A DNA stretch of 64,000 nt from SVKR01 sp963605115 (GTDB taxonomy: Bacteria > Bacillota > Clostridia > Oscillospirales > Oscillospiraceae). The stretch spans positions 1 through 64,000 of the forward strand of contig CAVCTM010000002.1 of NCBI GenBank assembly GCA_963605115.1, read 5' to 3'. Position 1 is the stretch's first letter, and each line of letters opens with the position of its first letter. Below, piece by piece: positions 8,125 to 16,464 of the stretch. The position numbers were made by a program, and so were the translations under genes. Under the pieces are notes generated by a model. The model saw nothing but the letters and a program-made list of their open reading frames with translations. It was not told the origin of the DNA and ran no database searches.

Positions 8125-9465
8125 TCAGTTCTCCTCCTCTTCCGAAAGCCCCAGCCGGGCGAGAATCGCATCCTTTTCGTTCGGCGCCTCGCCGTCTAAA
8201 ACGGCGCGGAGCGCGTCCTTCAGCATCCGCCCCATCTCCGGACCGGGCGCGACCCCGCAGCGGCGCAGCGTATCGCCGTTCACGGCGAGAGAGCGCAGCG
8301 AGAGACACTGCCCCTCCGCGATCGCCTCGCGCGCAAGCGCCTCCAGCTCGTCATACTCGCGCTGGCGATAGCGCAGCACCTCGCCCTGCCCGAAATTGTC
8401 CGCGCGCTTGAGCGCGATGAGCTGGAAAAACGCCTCCTCACCGAGCCGGCTCAGCGCACGGCGCACGGCGGGAGCCGTCGGCTCGATGGTCCTGTCGTGC
8501 CAGCGGACGAGCAGCGTGACGCGCTCGCGCGTCGCGGTGTCGAAGCGCAGGCGGCGCAGAATGGCGTCCGCCATCTCCGCCCCGCGCTCCGGGTGTCCGT
8601 AAAAATGCCCGACGCCCTCCGCGTCGAGCGTAAAGCAGGCGGGCTTTGCAATGTCGTGCAGCAGTGCGGCAAGCCGGAGCACCGGCACGGGTGCGATCGC
8701 CTCCACCGCGGCGGCGGTGTGCTCCAGCGCGGTGTAAATATGGCAGGGGTGCCGCTGGTCAAAGCCCTTTTGCAGCGCAAGCTCCGGCAGCACCGGCGCG
8801 AGCAGGTCGATCCGCTCCGTCAGCACGCGGCGCACCCCCGCGCCGCAAAGCAGCTTCACGAGCTCCGCCGCGACCCGCTCCGCGCTGACCGCGCCGAGCG
8901 CCTCCCGGTACCGCAGCGCCGCCGCCGCGGTCTCCGGCTCGATCGAAAGCTCCAGCGTCGAGGCAAAGCGCGCTAAGCGCATGATCCGCAGCGCGTCCTC
9001 GGAAAAGCGCCGGTCCGGGTCGCCGACGCAGCGGAGCACCCCGGCGGCAAGATCGGCGCGCCCGCCGAAGGGGTCGGCGAGCCCCCGCCGCGGAGAATAC
9101 GCCATGGCGTTCACGGTAAAGTCCCGCCGCGCAAGATCGTCCCGCAGCGAGCGCGTGAAGCGCACGGAATCCGGGTGCCGCGCATCGGTATAGCCGCCGT
9201 CGACGCGGAAGGTCGTGATCTCCAGCGGCTGCCCGGCGAGCAGCACGGTCACGGTCCCGTGGCGCAGCCCCGTCTCGACGACGCGCTCGCCGGCGAACAC
9301 CGCCTCCACCTGCTCCGGCAGCGCCGCCGTCGTGAGGTCATAGTCCCCCGGCGCCGCGCCGCGCAGCGCATCCCGCACGCAGCCGCCGACCGCATAGGCT
9401 TCAAAGCCCGCCGCCTCCAGCCGCTCCAGCGCCTCCGCCGCAAACGCGGGCAAAGCGATCTCCAT
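8125..9465 (-). CDS. cca: CCA-adding tRNA nucleotidyltransferase with HD domain
   Basis: A 446-residue class II tRNA nucleotidyltransferase that builds or repairs the 3' CCA of tRNAs. The head domain has GGCVRDALRG and the metal-binding GDYDLTT (about residues 33-40), then RRDFTVNAMAY and the DPFGGRADL segment; the RNA-binding helices follow. An HD-type region (LAALLHDIAKP, with H and D ligands) is present at mid-protein. The ATG at 9465 has AGGAGGTG upstream. The same frame stays open much further upstream, but that is antisense to the glycosyltransferase gene and was discarded. First gene of a cca-nrdG unit. Confidence 0.95.
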   Translation of the reverse strand: MEIALPAFAAEALERLEAAGFEAYAVGGCVRDALRGAAPGDYDLTTAALPEQVEAVFAGERVVETGLRHGTVTVLLAGQPLEITTFRVDGGYTDARHPDSVRFTRSLRDDLARRDFTVNAMAYSPRRGLADPFGGRADLAAGVLRCVGDPDRRFSEDALRIMRLARFASTLELSIEPETAAAALRYREALGAVSAERVAAELVKLLCGAGVRRVLTERIDLLAPVLPELALQKGFDQRHPCHIYTALEHTAAAVEAIAPVPVLRLAALLHDIAKPACFTLDAEGVGHFYGHPERGAEMADAILRRLRFDTATRERVTLLVRWHDRTIEPTAPAVRRALSRLGEEAFFQLIALKRADNFGQGEVLRYRQREYDELEALAREAIAEGQCLSLRSLAVNGDTLRRCGVAPGPEMGRMLKDALRAVLDGEAPNEKDAILARLGLSEEEEN

Positions 9466-9498
9466 GACCGCACCTCCTCTCCCGAAGCATTTTTGCCG

Positions 9499-9527
9499 AT
9501 TATACCACGCCCGTCCCGAATCGGCAA
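9499..9527 (-). promoter_or_regulatory. Sigma-A promoter of cca-nrdG
   Basis: Minus strand TTGCCG (9522-9527), 17-bp spacer, TATAAT (9499-9504). Confidence 0.7.
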
Positions 9528-9555
9528 GCCCTCCCCGAAACGCGATACCAAAATG

Positions 9556-9584
9556 TTGCAATTCCCAGATAAACTGTCTATAAT
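9556..9584 (+). promoter_or_regulatory. Sigma-A promoter of the GT39 glycosyltransferase
   Basis: TTGCAA (9556-9561), 17-bp spacer, TATAAT (9579-9584), divergent from the cca promoter. Confidence 0.72.
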
Positions 9585-9618
9585 AAAGTGAACACCACAA
9601 AAATCCGAGGATACCGCC

Positions 9619-11436
9619 ATGAACTATGTGACCCTCGTCTTCCCCCTGGCGCTCGCCGCCTTTCTCCTGCTTTTCTATTGGGAAGCTCTCCCCGCCCTGC
9701 GCGTCCCGCTGGCGCAGCCGCAGCGCGATACCCGCTGGCGCCGGCGCGACAGCGCCGTCTGCCTCGGCATCACCGTGCTCTACGCCCTCGTCGCCTTCGC
9801 CGACCTCGGCAATACCCACGGCGTGGAGACCTTCTGCAAATTTCAAAGCCGCGGCGACTACGCGGAGATCACCCTCGCCGAGCCCGCCGAGCTCGGCAGC
9901 ATCCGCTATTATTCCGGGCTCTATATGGGCGAATACTCCCTCTACATCTCCGCCGACGGCGAGGATTTCGACTACGCCGCCGCGCTCCCGCAGGGTCACA
10001 CCAAGGTCTTCAAGTGGAACGAGGAGGCACTGGAGCAGCCCCGGACGGCAAAGGCGATCCGCATCGTCGCCGACGGCAAGCTCTGGCTCGGCGAGATCGC
10101 GCTCTACGACGCGGACGGCGCTCTCCTCACGGACCTCTCCTGCGCCGACGGCGGCAGCGCGCTCATCGACGAGCAGGATGAGATCCCGGAAGCCTACGAT
10201 TACCGCAACAGCACCTATTTCGACGAGATCTACCACCCCCGCACCGCCTACGAACACCTCGAAAACGAGCCGCCCTACGAGATCAGCCACCCGCCGCTCG
10301 GCAAGATGATCATGTCCCTCGGCATCGCCATCTTCGGCATGGTGCCCTTCGGCTGGCGCTTTATGGGTGTGCTCTTCGGCGTGCTGATGCTCCCCGCGCT
10401 CTATTATTTTCTGAAGAAAATGCTCGGCGGCTATCTCATCCCCGCCTGCGGCACGGCGGTCTTCGCCTTCGACTTTATGCACTTCGTCCAGACCCGCCTC
10501 GCCACGATCGACACTTACGCCGTGTTCTTCACGCTGCTGATGTACCTCTTCTTCTGGCTCTACTGGCGCGCCGTCCGCGAAAGCGGCAAGTGGCGGCTGC
10601 CCCTTGCGCTGAGCGGTGTCTGCTTCGGACTCGGCGCGGCGAGCAAGTGGACATGCATCTATGCCGGCGGCGGGCTCGCCGTCCTCTGGCTGCTCGACCG
10701 CATCTTCCGCGCAAGAGCGCTCTGCGCGCTGGACCGCCGCCGCGGCTACTGGCGCGAGACGTGGAAAAATGTCCTCTGGTGCCTCATCTTCTTCATCGCC
10801 GTCCCCGCCTGCATCTATTACGCGAGCTATTACCGCTACGGCACCGCCGCGGGGCTCTCCGGCGGCATCGGGATGTTCTTCACGCGCGACTACGCGAAGC
10901 TCGTCCTCGATAACCAGAGCTACATGTTCACTTACCACTCCGGCGTGACGAGCTCCCACCCCTATTCCTCCGTCTGGTGGCAGTGGATGCTGGATATCCG
11001 CCCCATCCTCTATTATCTGGAGTATTCTGCGGACGGCGCACGCCGCAGCTCCTTCGGCGCTTGGGTGAACCCGGCGCTCTGCTGGGCGGGACTGCTCGCG
11101 ATGGCGGCAATGGCTTACCTCGCCGTCCGCCGGCGGGACAAGACCGCGCTTTTCATCCTCGTCGGCTACCTTGCCCAGCTCCTCCCGTGGGTGCTGGTGA
11201 GCCGCGTCGTGTTTGAATACCACTATTTTCCGAGCGTCGTGTTCCTCACGCTCGCGCTGTGCTACGTGCTCCGCACGGTGGAGCTGCGCCACCCCCATGG
11301 CCGCCGCTGGGTCCTGATCCTCACCGGCATCACCCTGCTGCTCTTCCTCGTGTTTTACCCCGCCCTCTCCGGGCTGGAGATCCCGACATGGTACGGCAGA
11401 AGCTTCCTCCGCTGGTTCCCGACGTGGCCCTATTGA
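9619..11436 (+). CDS. GT39-like protein mannosyltransferase family membrane protein
   Basis: A 605-residue GT-C fold integral membrane glycosyltransferase related to protein O-mannosyltransferases (PMT/GT39). Two N-terminal hydrophobic helices are followed by an extracytoplasmic stretch of about 140 residues with strand-rich sequence (IRYYSGLYMGEYSLYIS) resembling an F5/8 type C (discoidin) fold. The PMT catalytic loop follows: YFDEIYHPRTAYEHL with the Asp-Glu pair, then ISHPPLGK. Several transmembrane helices complete it, including FDFMHFVQTRLATIDTY. It probably transfers sugar from a polyprenyl-phosphate donor outside the membrane; acceptor unknown. The inserted discoidin-like domain is unusual compared with fungal PMTs. 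Confidence 0.82.
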   Translation: MNYVTLVFPLALAAFLLLFYWEALPALRVPLAQPQRDTRWRRRDSAVCLGITVLYALVAFADLGNTHGVETFCKFQSRGDYAEITLAEPAELGSIRYYSGLYMGEYSLYISADGEDFDYAAALPQGHTKVFKWNEEALEQPRTAKAIRIVADGKLWLGEIALYDADGALLTDLSCADGGSALIDEQDEIPEAYDYRNSTYFDEIYHPRTAYEHLENEPPYEISHPPLGKMIMSLGIAIFGMVPFGWRFMGVLFGVLMLPALYYFLKKMLGGYLIPACGTAVFAFDFMHFVQTRLATIDTYAVFFTLLMYLFFWLYWRAVRESGKWRLPLALSGVCFGLGAASKWTCIYAGGGLAVLWLLDRIFRARALCALDRRRGYWRETWKNVLWCLIFFIAVPACIYYASYYRYGTAAGLSGGIGMFFTRDYAKLVLDNQSYMFTYHSGVTSSHPYSSVWWQWMLDIRPILYYLEYSADGARRSSFGAWVNPALCWAGLLAMAAMAYLAVRRRDKTALFILVGYLAQLLPWVLVSRVVFEYHYFPSVVFLTLALCYVLRTVELRHPHGRRWVLILTGITLLLFLVFYPALSGLEIPTWYGRSFLRWFPTWPY

Positions 11437-11462
11437 CAAACCGCCCCAGTTTGGGCTAAACT
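11433..11462 (+). promoter_or_regulatory. Candidate promoter for rpiB
   Basis: TTGACA (11433-11438) overlaps the stop codon of the previous gene; 18-bp spacer, TAAACT (11457-11462). Confidence 0.6.
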
Positions 11463-11517
11463 GATTATTTGGGGTCTTCCCCCACTAAAAAAGAGACAAA
11501 AAGGAGAACATTCTGAT

Positions 11518-11952
11518 ATGATCGCGATCGGTTCTGACCACGGCGGCTACGCCCTGAAGCAGCAGCTTATGAAGCACCTCACGGACCTCGGTCTGGAGTA
11601 TAAGGATTACGGCACCTACAGCGAGGATAGCTGCGACTATCCCATTTACGCCGAAGCGGTGGCGCGCGCCGTCGCCGGCGGCGAGGCGGAGCGCGGCATC
11701 CTCATCTGCGGTACGGGCATCGGCATGTCCATGGCGGCAAACAAGATCCGCGGCATCCGCTGCGCCCTCTGCGGCGACTGCTACAGCGCGGAGCTGACCC
11801 GCCGCCACAATGACGCCAACATTCTCGCTCTCGGCGCGCGCGTCCTCGGCGAGGGACTCGCGGAGAAGATCATGGACACCTTCCTCACCACCGAATTTGA
11901 GGGCGGACGCCACGCCCGCCGCATCGGTCTCATCGCCGATCTGGAGAAATAA
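11518..11952 (+). CDS. rpiB: Ribose-5-phosphate isomerase B
   Basis: A 144-residue RpiB-family isomerase interconverting ribulose-5-phosphate and ribose-5-phosphate in the pentose phosphate pathway. The sequence begins with IGSDHGGYALK (phosphate and substrate binding), has the active-site cysteine in ILICGTGIGMS and the conserved RRHNDANILALGAR segment. The length is standard. AAAAGGAG precedes the ATG. The gene is followed after 30 bases by the DUF4015 gene, probably in one transcript. A LacA/LacB galactose-6-phosphate isomerase is the other possibility in this fold, but single-copy context and sequence favour RpiB. Confidence 0.93.
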   Translation: MIAIGSDHGGYALKQQLMKHLTDLGLEYKDYGTYSEDSCDYPIYAEAVARAVAGGEAERGILICGTGIGMSMAANKIRGIRCALCGDCYSAELTRRHNDANILALGARVLGEGLAEKIMDTFLTTEFEGGRHARRIGLIADLEK

Positions 11953-11982
11953 CGCCAAAAAGCACCGAAGGGGCGCGCTTTT

Positions 11983-13062
11983 ATGCCAAGACCAAAGACC
12001 GTTTACCGCGGAAAAAGAAAATACAGCTGGCTCATCACGCTGCTCGTGAGCACGCTTGCCCTGCTCCTGCTGCTCACGGTCTGGATGTTTTACCACCTCC
12101 AGACTTACCTTGTCTACGACAAGGACGGCGTGCGCCTCGTGCTGCCCTCGGAGCGGGAGACGCTGACTCCCTCGGAGCCGGACAGCCCCGGCGCGGCGGA
12201 CCTGCCGCGCATCGACGTGGAGATCGTCGTGGACAAAACGGACTATTCCGGCGTGGAGACCACCGCCGGGCAGGACACGCCCGCCGTCCGCGCGGTCTAC
12301 GTCCCCGCCTCGGAGGTCACGGCGCAGAATCTGGACTTTTACCTCACCGGCCTCGGCGACTTCAACGCCCTCACCCTCCAGCTCAAGGGACCGGACGGCT
12401 ACCTGCGCTATGCCTCAAGCCTTCCCCTCGCCGCGAGCTATAATGTCAACGGCTCGCTCGACCTGAAGTCTTACGCGGAAAAATTCAAGTCCCGCGGCGT
12501 TTACCTCATCGCGGAGCTCGGCTGCCTGACGGACTCCGCCATGGCGGTGCGCAACGCGCCCGCGGCGCTCCGGAACGCCGTCACCGGCAGCGCTTACACC
12601 GCAAGCGGCACCGCATGGCTCGACCCCTACAGCGAGGTGACGCGCGGCTACCTCACGGACCTGTTCGCGGAGCTCGCGGACCTCGGCTTCGACGAGATAT
12701 TGCTCTCCGGCGTCTACTGCCCGGAGGGGGAAAACATTGCGTTTTCCCAGCCCATGACGCTGACGCCCGACCGGGCGAGCGCCGTCTCCTCCCTCGCGCT
12801 CTACCTGCGCGAACAGGCGGACTTGCTCGGCGTCCGCCTCGCCGCGCTCGTCGAAACGGACGCGCTGGTGAGCGGCGAGAGCGAAGCGATCGGACAGGAC
12901 CTCCCCGTCTTCTTCAAAGCCTTCGACCGCGTCGGCTTCCTCGCCGGCGAGAGCTACCAGTCCGCCCTCGCCGCCTTAACGCCCTATACGGACGCCGCCG
13001 ACCGCATCCTCCCCGTCACCGACGATTACGCCCCGGACAGGACGAGCTACGCGGTAAAATAA
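11983..13062 (+). CDS. DUF4015-type putative glycoside hydrolase, membrane-anchored
   Basis: A 359-residue protein with a short basic N-terminus and one transmembrane helix (about residues 14-37), so the rest is outside the cell. An acidic, proline-rich linker leads to a TIM-barrel-like domain from about residue 95. The strongest match is WLDPYSEVTRGYLTDLF followed by ELADLGFDEILLSGVYCP, the core pattern of DUF4015 'putative glycosyl hydrolase' proteins. The carbohydrate substrate is unknown. The start has GAAGGGG-type upstream sequence and follows rpiB closely. A MITE-like element begins 6 bases after its stop. Confidence 0.75.
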   Translation: MPRPKTVYRGKRKYSWLITLLVSTLALLLLLTVWMFYHLQTYLVYDKDGVRLVLPSERETLTPSEPDSPGAADLPRIDVEIVVDKTDYSGVETTAGQDTPAVRAVYVPASEVTAQNLDFYLTGLGDFNALTLQLKGPDGYLRYASSLPLAASYNVNGSLDLKSYAEKFKSRGVYLIAELGCLTDSAMAVRNAPAALRNAVTGSAYTASGTAWLDPYSEVTRGYLTDLFAELADLGFDEILLSGVYCPEGENIAFSQPMTLTPDRASAVSSLALYLREQADLLGVRLAALVETDALVSGESEAIGQDLPVFFKAFDRVGFLAGESYQSALAALTPYTDAADRILPVTDDYAPDRTSYAVK

Positions 13063-13068
13063 CGCCTT

Positions 13069-13230
13069 GGGCAACACCACACAATGTCGGCTGCGGCGCT
13101 TTGCGGAAATTTCGCTCCCGCATTTCGTTGCATTTCCTTGCAATACACAAAGTATTGCTGCGTCAATGCGCCTCATTCGGAAGCGAAATTTGCTCGCAAA
13201 TCGCTCTTGCCGAATTGTGCGGTGCTGCCC
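13069..13230. mobile_element. MITE-like element A: about 80-bp imperfect inverted repeat
   Basis: The ends are GGGCAACACCACACAAT and the complement of ATTGTGCGGTGCTGCCC (15 of 17 matching). Pairing continues inwards, with AAATTTCGCT on both arms, to a small loop around ATACACAAAGTAT at 13143-13155. The two arms form one long hairpin with no ORF. The same central motif recurs in the element at 16234-16429. Confidence 0.75.
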
Positions 13231-13251
13231 GTAATTTTCCCGCGATTTTTG

Positions 13252-13280
13252 TTGTAAAGACGTATAAAACATTGTATAAT
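13252..13280 (+). promoter_or_regulatory. Sigma-A promoter for the DUF1648 gene
   Basis: TTGTAA (13252-13257), 17-bp spacer, TATAAT (13275-13280). Confidence 0.65.
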
Positions 13281-13321
13281 AAGCGTCAGGATGTAAGTAC
13301 CATCCCGACGCTTATTTTTTT
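13281..13321 (+). terminator. Hairpin with T-run between a promoter and the DUF1648 start
   Basis: Arms 13281-13293 and 13301-13313 pair with one mismatch and are followed by eight bases that are nearly all T. It sits immediately after the -10 at 13275-13280. It can terminate read-through from the DUF4015 gene; its effect on transcripts started at about 13287 would be weaker because part of the left arm is missing from them. Confidence 0.7.
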
Positions 13322-13334
13322 CGGAGGTCCGCCC

Positions 13335-13835
13335 ATGAAAAAATCTGCTCCCACCCGCATCCCGATGCTCGTCAGCGCGCTCATCATCGTGCTGACGGTC
13401 GCTTATGCGCTCATCCGCTATCCCTCCCTGCCGGAGTCGATCCCCATCCACTTCAACGCCCGCGGCGAGGCGGACGGCTTCGGCGCGCGCGGCATGATCT
13501 TCCTCCCCCCGGCGATCGGGCTGCTGTTCTGGGGCATTTTGTCCGCGGTCTCCTCCTCGCGCAGCCTTGCGGGGCATCTGAACTTCCCCTTCGCCGTCCC
13601 GGACGAGGCGAAGGACCGCGTCGTGGACTTAAGCCGCGCCATGATCGCGTGGATGACCGCCGCGGTAACGGTGATGCTCTGCATCCCCAGCCTCGCCCTC
13701 ATCCACAGCTCCGCCGCGGTCACGAGCGTCTCCACCGCCGTCTGCCTCGCCGGTATGGTCGCCGCCGCCGTCTATTTCCTCATCAAGATCCGCCGCGTCT
13801 GCCGGGACGCGCGGCCATGGGACACGACGATATGA
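13335..13835 (+). CDS. DUF1648/SdpI-like membrane protein
   Basis: A 166-residue integral membrane protein with about four hydrophobic segments. The N-terminal half carries the DUF1648 hallmark PESIPIHFNARGEADGFG right after the first helix. DUF1648 is found in SdpI-type immunity proteins and related membrane proteins; no partner toxin is near, so that role is not claimed. The ATG follows GGAGG by 7 bases. Its stop overlaps the next start (ATGA at 13832-13835), so it is translationally coupled to the phosphatase gene. Confidence 0.82.
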   Translation: MKKSAPTRIPMLVSALIIVLTVAYALIRYPSLPESIPIHFNARGEADGFGARGMIFLPPAIGLLFWGILSAVSSSRSLAGHLNFPFAVPDEAKDRVVDLSRAMIAWMTAAVTVMLCIPSLALIHSSAAVTSVSTAVCLAGMVAAAVYFLIKIRRVCRDARPWDTTI

Positions 13836-14479
13836 ACAGATACAAAACCATTCTCTTCGATTTTGACGGCACGCTCCTCTACACCGTGGAGGACCTTGCG
13901 AATGCCGTGAATTACGCCATCGGACGCCGCGGCTACGCGGCGCATTCCGTCGAAGCCATCCAGCGCATGGTCGGCAACGGCATCAACATGCTCGTCGCCC
14001 GCGCGCTGCCGCAGGGCTTCGACACGCCGGACTACGAGGCGATCATGGACGATTTCCGCGCCCACTACAAGGCGCACTGCTACGACCACACGCGGCCTTA
14101 CCCCGGCGTTCCGGAAATGCTCGCCCGCTTCCGCGACGCGGGCTATGCCCTCGCCATCGTCACGAACAAATACCAGACCGCGGCAGAGCTGCTGCGCCAA
14201 AGGTTTTTTGCCGACACCGTGCCCCTCATCGTCGGCGACCTGGAGGGGCGCGAACGCAAGCCCGCGCCGGGCGGCGCGCTCGAAGCGCTGAAAATGCTCG
14301 GCGCGGACGCCGCGACCGCCGTCTATGTCGGCGATACGGAGGTGGACATGCAGACGGCGCGAAACGCCGGTCTCGCCTTCACTGCCGCCGGCTGGGGCTA
14401 CCGCACGCGCGCGGAGCTGGAGTCCTTCGGCTCCTTCCCCATCGCGGAAGCCCCGTCGGACCTGCTCGAACTGCTTTGA
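13832..14479 (+). CDS. HAD-family phosphatase (phosphoglycolate phosphatase-like)
   Basis: A 215-residue HAD hydrolase. Motif I is LFDFDGTLL (nucleophile D10, acid D12), motif II is IVTNK, the conserved lysine is in RKPAPGGALEAL, and motif IV is YVGDTEVDMQTARNAG. The helical cap between motif I and II is of the Gph/PGMB subfamily. It probably dephosphorylates a small phosphorylated metabolite such as phosphoglycolate; substrate not fixed. It overlaps the upstream DUF1648 stop by 4 bases and is followed 19 bases later by the GH2 gene, suggesting a three-gene operon. Confidence 0.88.
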   Translation: MNRYKTILFDFDGTLLYTVEDLANAVNYAIGRRGYAAHSVEAIQRMVGNGINMLVARALPQGFDTPDYEAIMDDFRAHYKAHCYDHTRPYPGVPEMLARFRDAGYALAIVTNKYQTAAELLRQRFFADTVPLIVGDLEGRERKPAPGGALEALKMLGADAATAVYVGDTEVDMQTARNAGLAFTAAGWGYRTRAELESFGSFPIAEAPSDLLELL

Positions 14480-14498
14480 GAAACGGAGGAACACCGCC

Positions 14499-16199
14499 AT
14501 GCTGACGCCTTGGGGCGAAACGCTGGACAAAGCCCATCCCCTGCCGGAATATCCCCGCCCCCAGCTCCGGCGCGACAGCTATCTGAACTTGAACGGTCCG
14601 TGGGACTACGCCATAACTCCCACCGCGGAGCCCCCGCTCGCGTGGGACGGGGAGATCATCGTCCCCTTCTCGCCGGAGAGCGTCCTCTCCGGGGCTGCGC
14701 GCAGTCCGGAGCCGGACGAATACCTCTGGTACCGCCGCAGCGTAACGCTGCCCACGGGCTTTGACCGCGGGCGGCTGCTGCTCCATTTCGGCGCGGTGGA
14801 CCAGATGGCGTGGGTCTATGTCAACGGCAAGGAGGTCCGCGCCCACGCCGGCGGCTTCACCCCCTTCTCCGCGGACATCACGGACGCCGTAGGCGGCGCC
14901 GGCGCCTTTGAGCTGACCGTCTGCGTGCTGGACACGACAGACCTCAGCTATCATACCCGCGGCAAGCAGAAGACCCGCCGCGGCGGGATCTGGTACACGC
15001 CCCAGAGCGGCATCTGGCAGACCGTGTGGATGGAGTCCGTCCCGGAAAGTCATATCCGCGGTCTGCGCATCATCCCGCACTTCGACACCGCGAAGCTGGA
15101 GCTCTGGGTCGCCGGAGAAGGGACCTGCCATGCCGAGTTCGGCGGCGAGAGCTACGATTTCCCCGCGGGAAGCCCCGCCGTGCTGCCCGTGCCGGACATG
15201 CACCCGTGGTCGCCGGAGGACCCCTACCTCTACGACCTCTACCTCCGCCTCGGCGACGACGAGGTGGAGAGCTACTTCGCCATGCGGAAGTTCTCCGTCG
15301 AGCCGGACGGCGACGGCGTGCCCCGCCTTTTCTTAAACGGCGCGCCCTATTTCCATAACGCCCTGCTCGATCAGGGCTACTGGAGCGACGGACTGCTGAC
15401 CGCGCCGGGCGACGAGGCGCTCGTTTACGACATCGAGCTTGCCAAAAGCATGGGCTTCAACACCCTGCGCAAGCATATCAAGCTCGAACCGCTGCGCTGG
15501 TATTACCACTGCGACCGGCTCGGCATGCTCGTCTGGCAGGATATGCCGAACGGCGGCACGGCTTACCGCGCCCCCGCGGTCACATGGCCGCTCGTCACCG
15601 GCGCGCACGCAAAGGACGACCGCTACGCCTTTTTCGGCAGAAAAGCCCCCGAAAGCCGTGCGCAGTACCTCGCGGAGCTGCGCGAGATGTTAAACGCGCT
15701 CGTCAACTGCCCCTGCATCGCCATGTGGGTCCCCTTCAACGAAGGCTGGGGTCAGTTCGACGCCGCCGCGGTCAGTGAGCGGATCCTCGCCTTTGACGCG
15801 ACGCGCACCGTCGACCACGCGAGCGGCTGGCACGATCAGGGCTGGGGTCAGCTCTGCTCCCGCCATGTTTACTTCAAGCCCTACCGCTTCGCCCCGGACG
15901 AGCTGGGAAGAGCCGTCATCCTGAGCGAATTCGGCGGCTACACGCTCCGCATCGAGGGACACGCCTTCTCCCGCCGCGAGTTCGGCTACAAGCGCTTCGA
16001 CAGCGCCAACAGCTACCAGTTCGCCCTGCGGGAGCTCTACCGGGAACAGATCCGCCCCGCCCGCGCCGCCGGGCTCGCCGCCGCGGTCTATACCCAGCTC
16101 TCCGACGTGGAGGACGAGCTGAACGGTCTCGTCACCTATGACCGCCGTGTCGTCAAGGTCCCGCCCGCCCTCATGCGCGGCATCACGCGCACCGAATAA
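14499..16199 (+). CDS. Glycoside hydrolase family 2 enzyme (beta-galactosidase-like)
   Basis: A 566-residue cytosolic GH2 protein. The order is a sugar-binding jelly-roll (about 25-180, with DEYLWYRR and GIWYTPQSGIWQTVW), an Ig-like sandwich, then the TIM barrel. The acid/base is E415 in PFNEGWG and the nucleophile E477 in ILSEFGGY. It should cleave terminal beta-linked sugars (galactose, glucuronate or mannose types cannot be distinguished). The ATG has ACGGAGGA upstream. It is shorter than LacZ (about 1000 residues), lacking the C-terminal domains, as is normal for this compact subgroup. No signal peptide. Confidence 0.88.
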   Translation: MLTPWGETLDKAHPLPEYPRPQLRRDSYLNLNGPWDYAITPTAEPPLAWDGEIIVPFSPESVLSGAARSPEPDEYLWYRRSVTLPTGFDRGRLLLHFGAVDQMAWVYVNGKEVRAHAGGFTPFSADITDAVGGAGAFELTVCVLDTTDLSYHTRGKQKTRRGGIWYTPQSGIWQTVWMESVPESHIRGLRIIPHFDTAKLELWVAGEGTCHAEFGGESYDFPAGSPAVLPVPDMHPWSPEDPYLYDLYLRLGDDEVESYFAMRKFSVEPDGDGVPRLFLNGAPYFHNALLDQGYWSDGLLTAPGDEALVYDIELAKSMGFNTLRKHIKLEPLRWYYHCDRLGMLVWQDMPNGGTAYRAPAVTWPLVTGAHAKDDRYAFFGRKAPESRAQYLAELREMLNALVNCPCIAMWVPFNEGWGQFDAAAVSERILAFDATRTVDHASGWHDQGWGQLCSRHVYFKPYRFAPDELGRAVILSEFGGYTLRIEGHAFSRREFGYKRFDSANSYQFALRELYREQIRPARAAGLAAAVYTQLSDVEDELNGLVTYDRRVVKVPPALMRGITRTE

Positions 16200-16233
16200 T
16201 CCTTGCAGCCCGGCGGAAGCTGTGCTATAACTA

Positions 16234-16429
16234 TACCATCGGTTAACAAGAGCGCGCACGGTTTTGGCGATCCCGGCGGCGCCCTAAGCTGCGTCATCGA
16301 CCTTGGAAATACACAAAGTATTCCCTGCGGTCGTTTCCTTGCCTGAACACCGCCGGGAACGCCAAAACTGCTTCGCACCTGTCAGCGCTGCGCGCTGTCA
16401 GGCGTGTGTGCCCTTGTCAACCGATGGTA
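16234..16429. mobile_element. MITE-like element B: 196-bp inverted-repeat element
   Basis: The ends are TACCATCGG (16234) and CCGATGGTA (16429). The arms continue as GGTTAACAAG/CTTGTCAACC, then GTTTTGGCGATCCCGGCGG paired with CCGCCGGGAACGCCAAAAC. The loop region contains ATACACAAAGTAT, the motif also found at the centre of element A. A small internal hairpin GTCAGCGCTGCGCGCTGTCAG lies in the right arm only. No coding sequence. Confidence 0.78.
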
Positions 16430-16464
16430 AGAAAAATCAACTCGAAAGAGGAGGAAATAAAACC

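Noticed and set aside
9466..11439. N-terminal extension of the cca frame to over 1100 codons
   Set aside because: It runs antisense through the glycosyltransferase gene; the start at 9465 has a ribosome binding site and family-typical N-terminus.
16303..16464. Upstream start for TelA inside the inverted-repeat element
   Set aside because: No ribosome binding site there and the extra residues are not part of the TelA family; ATG at 16465 follows GAGGAGG.
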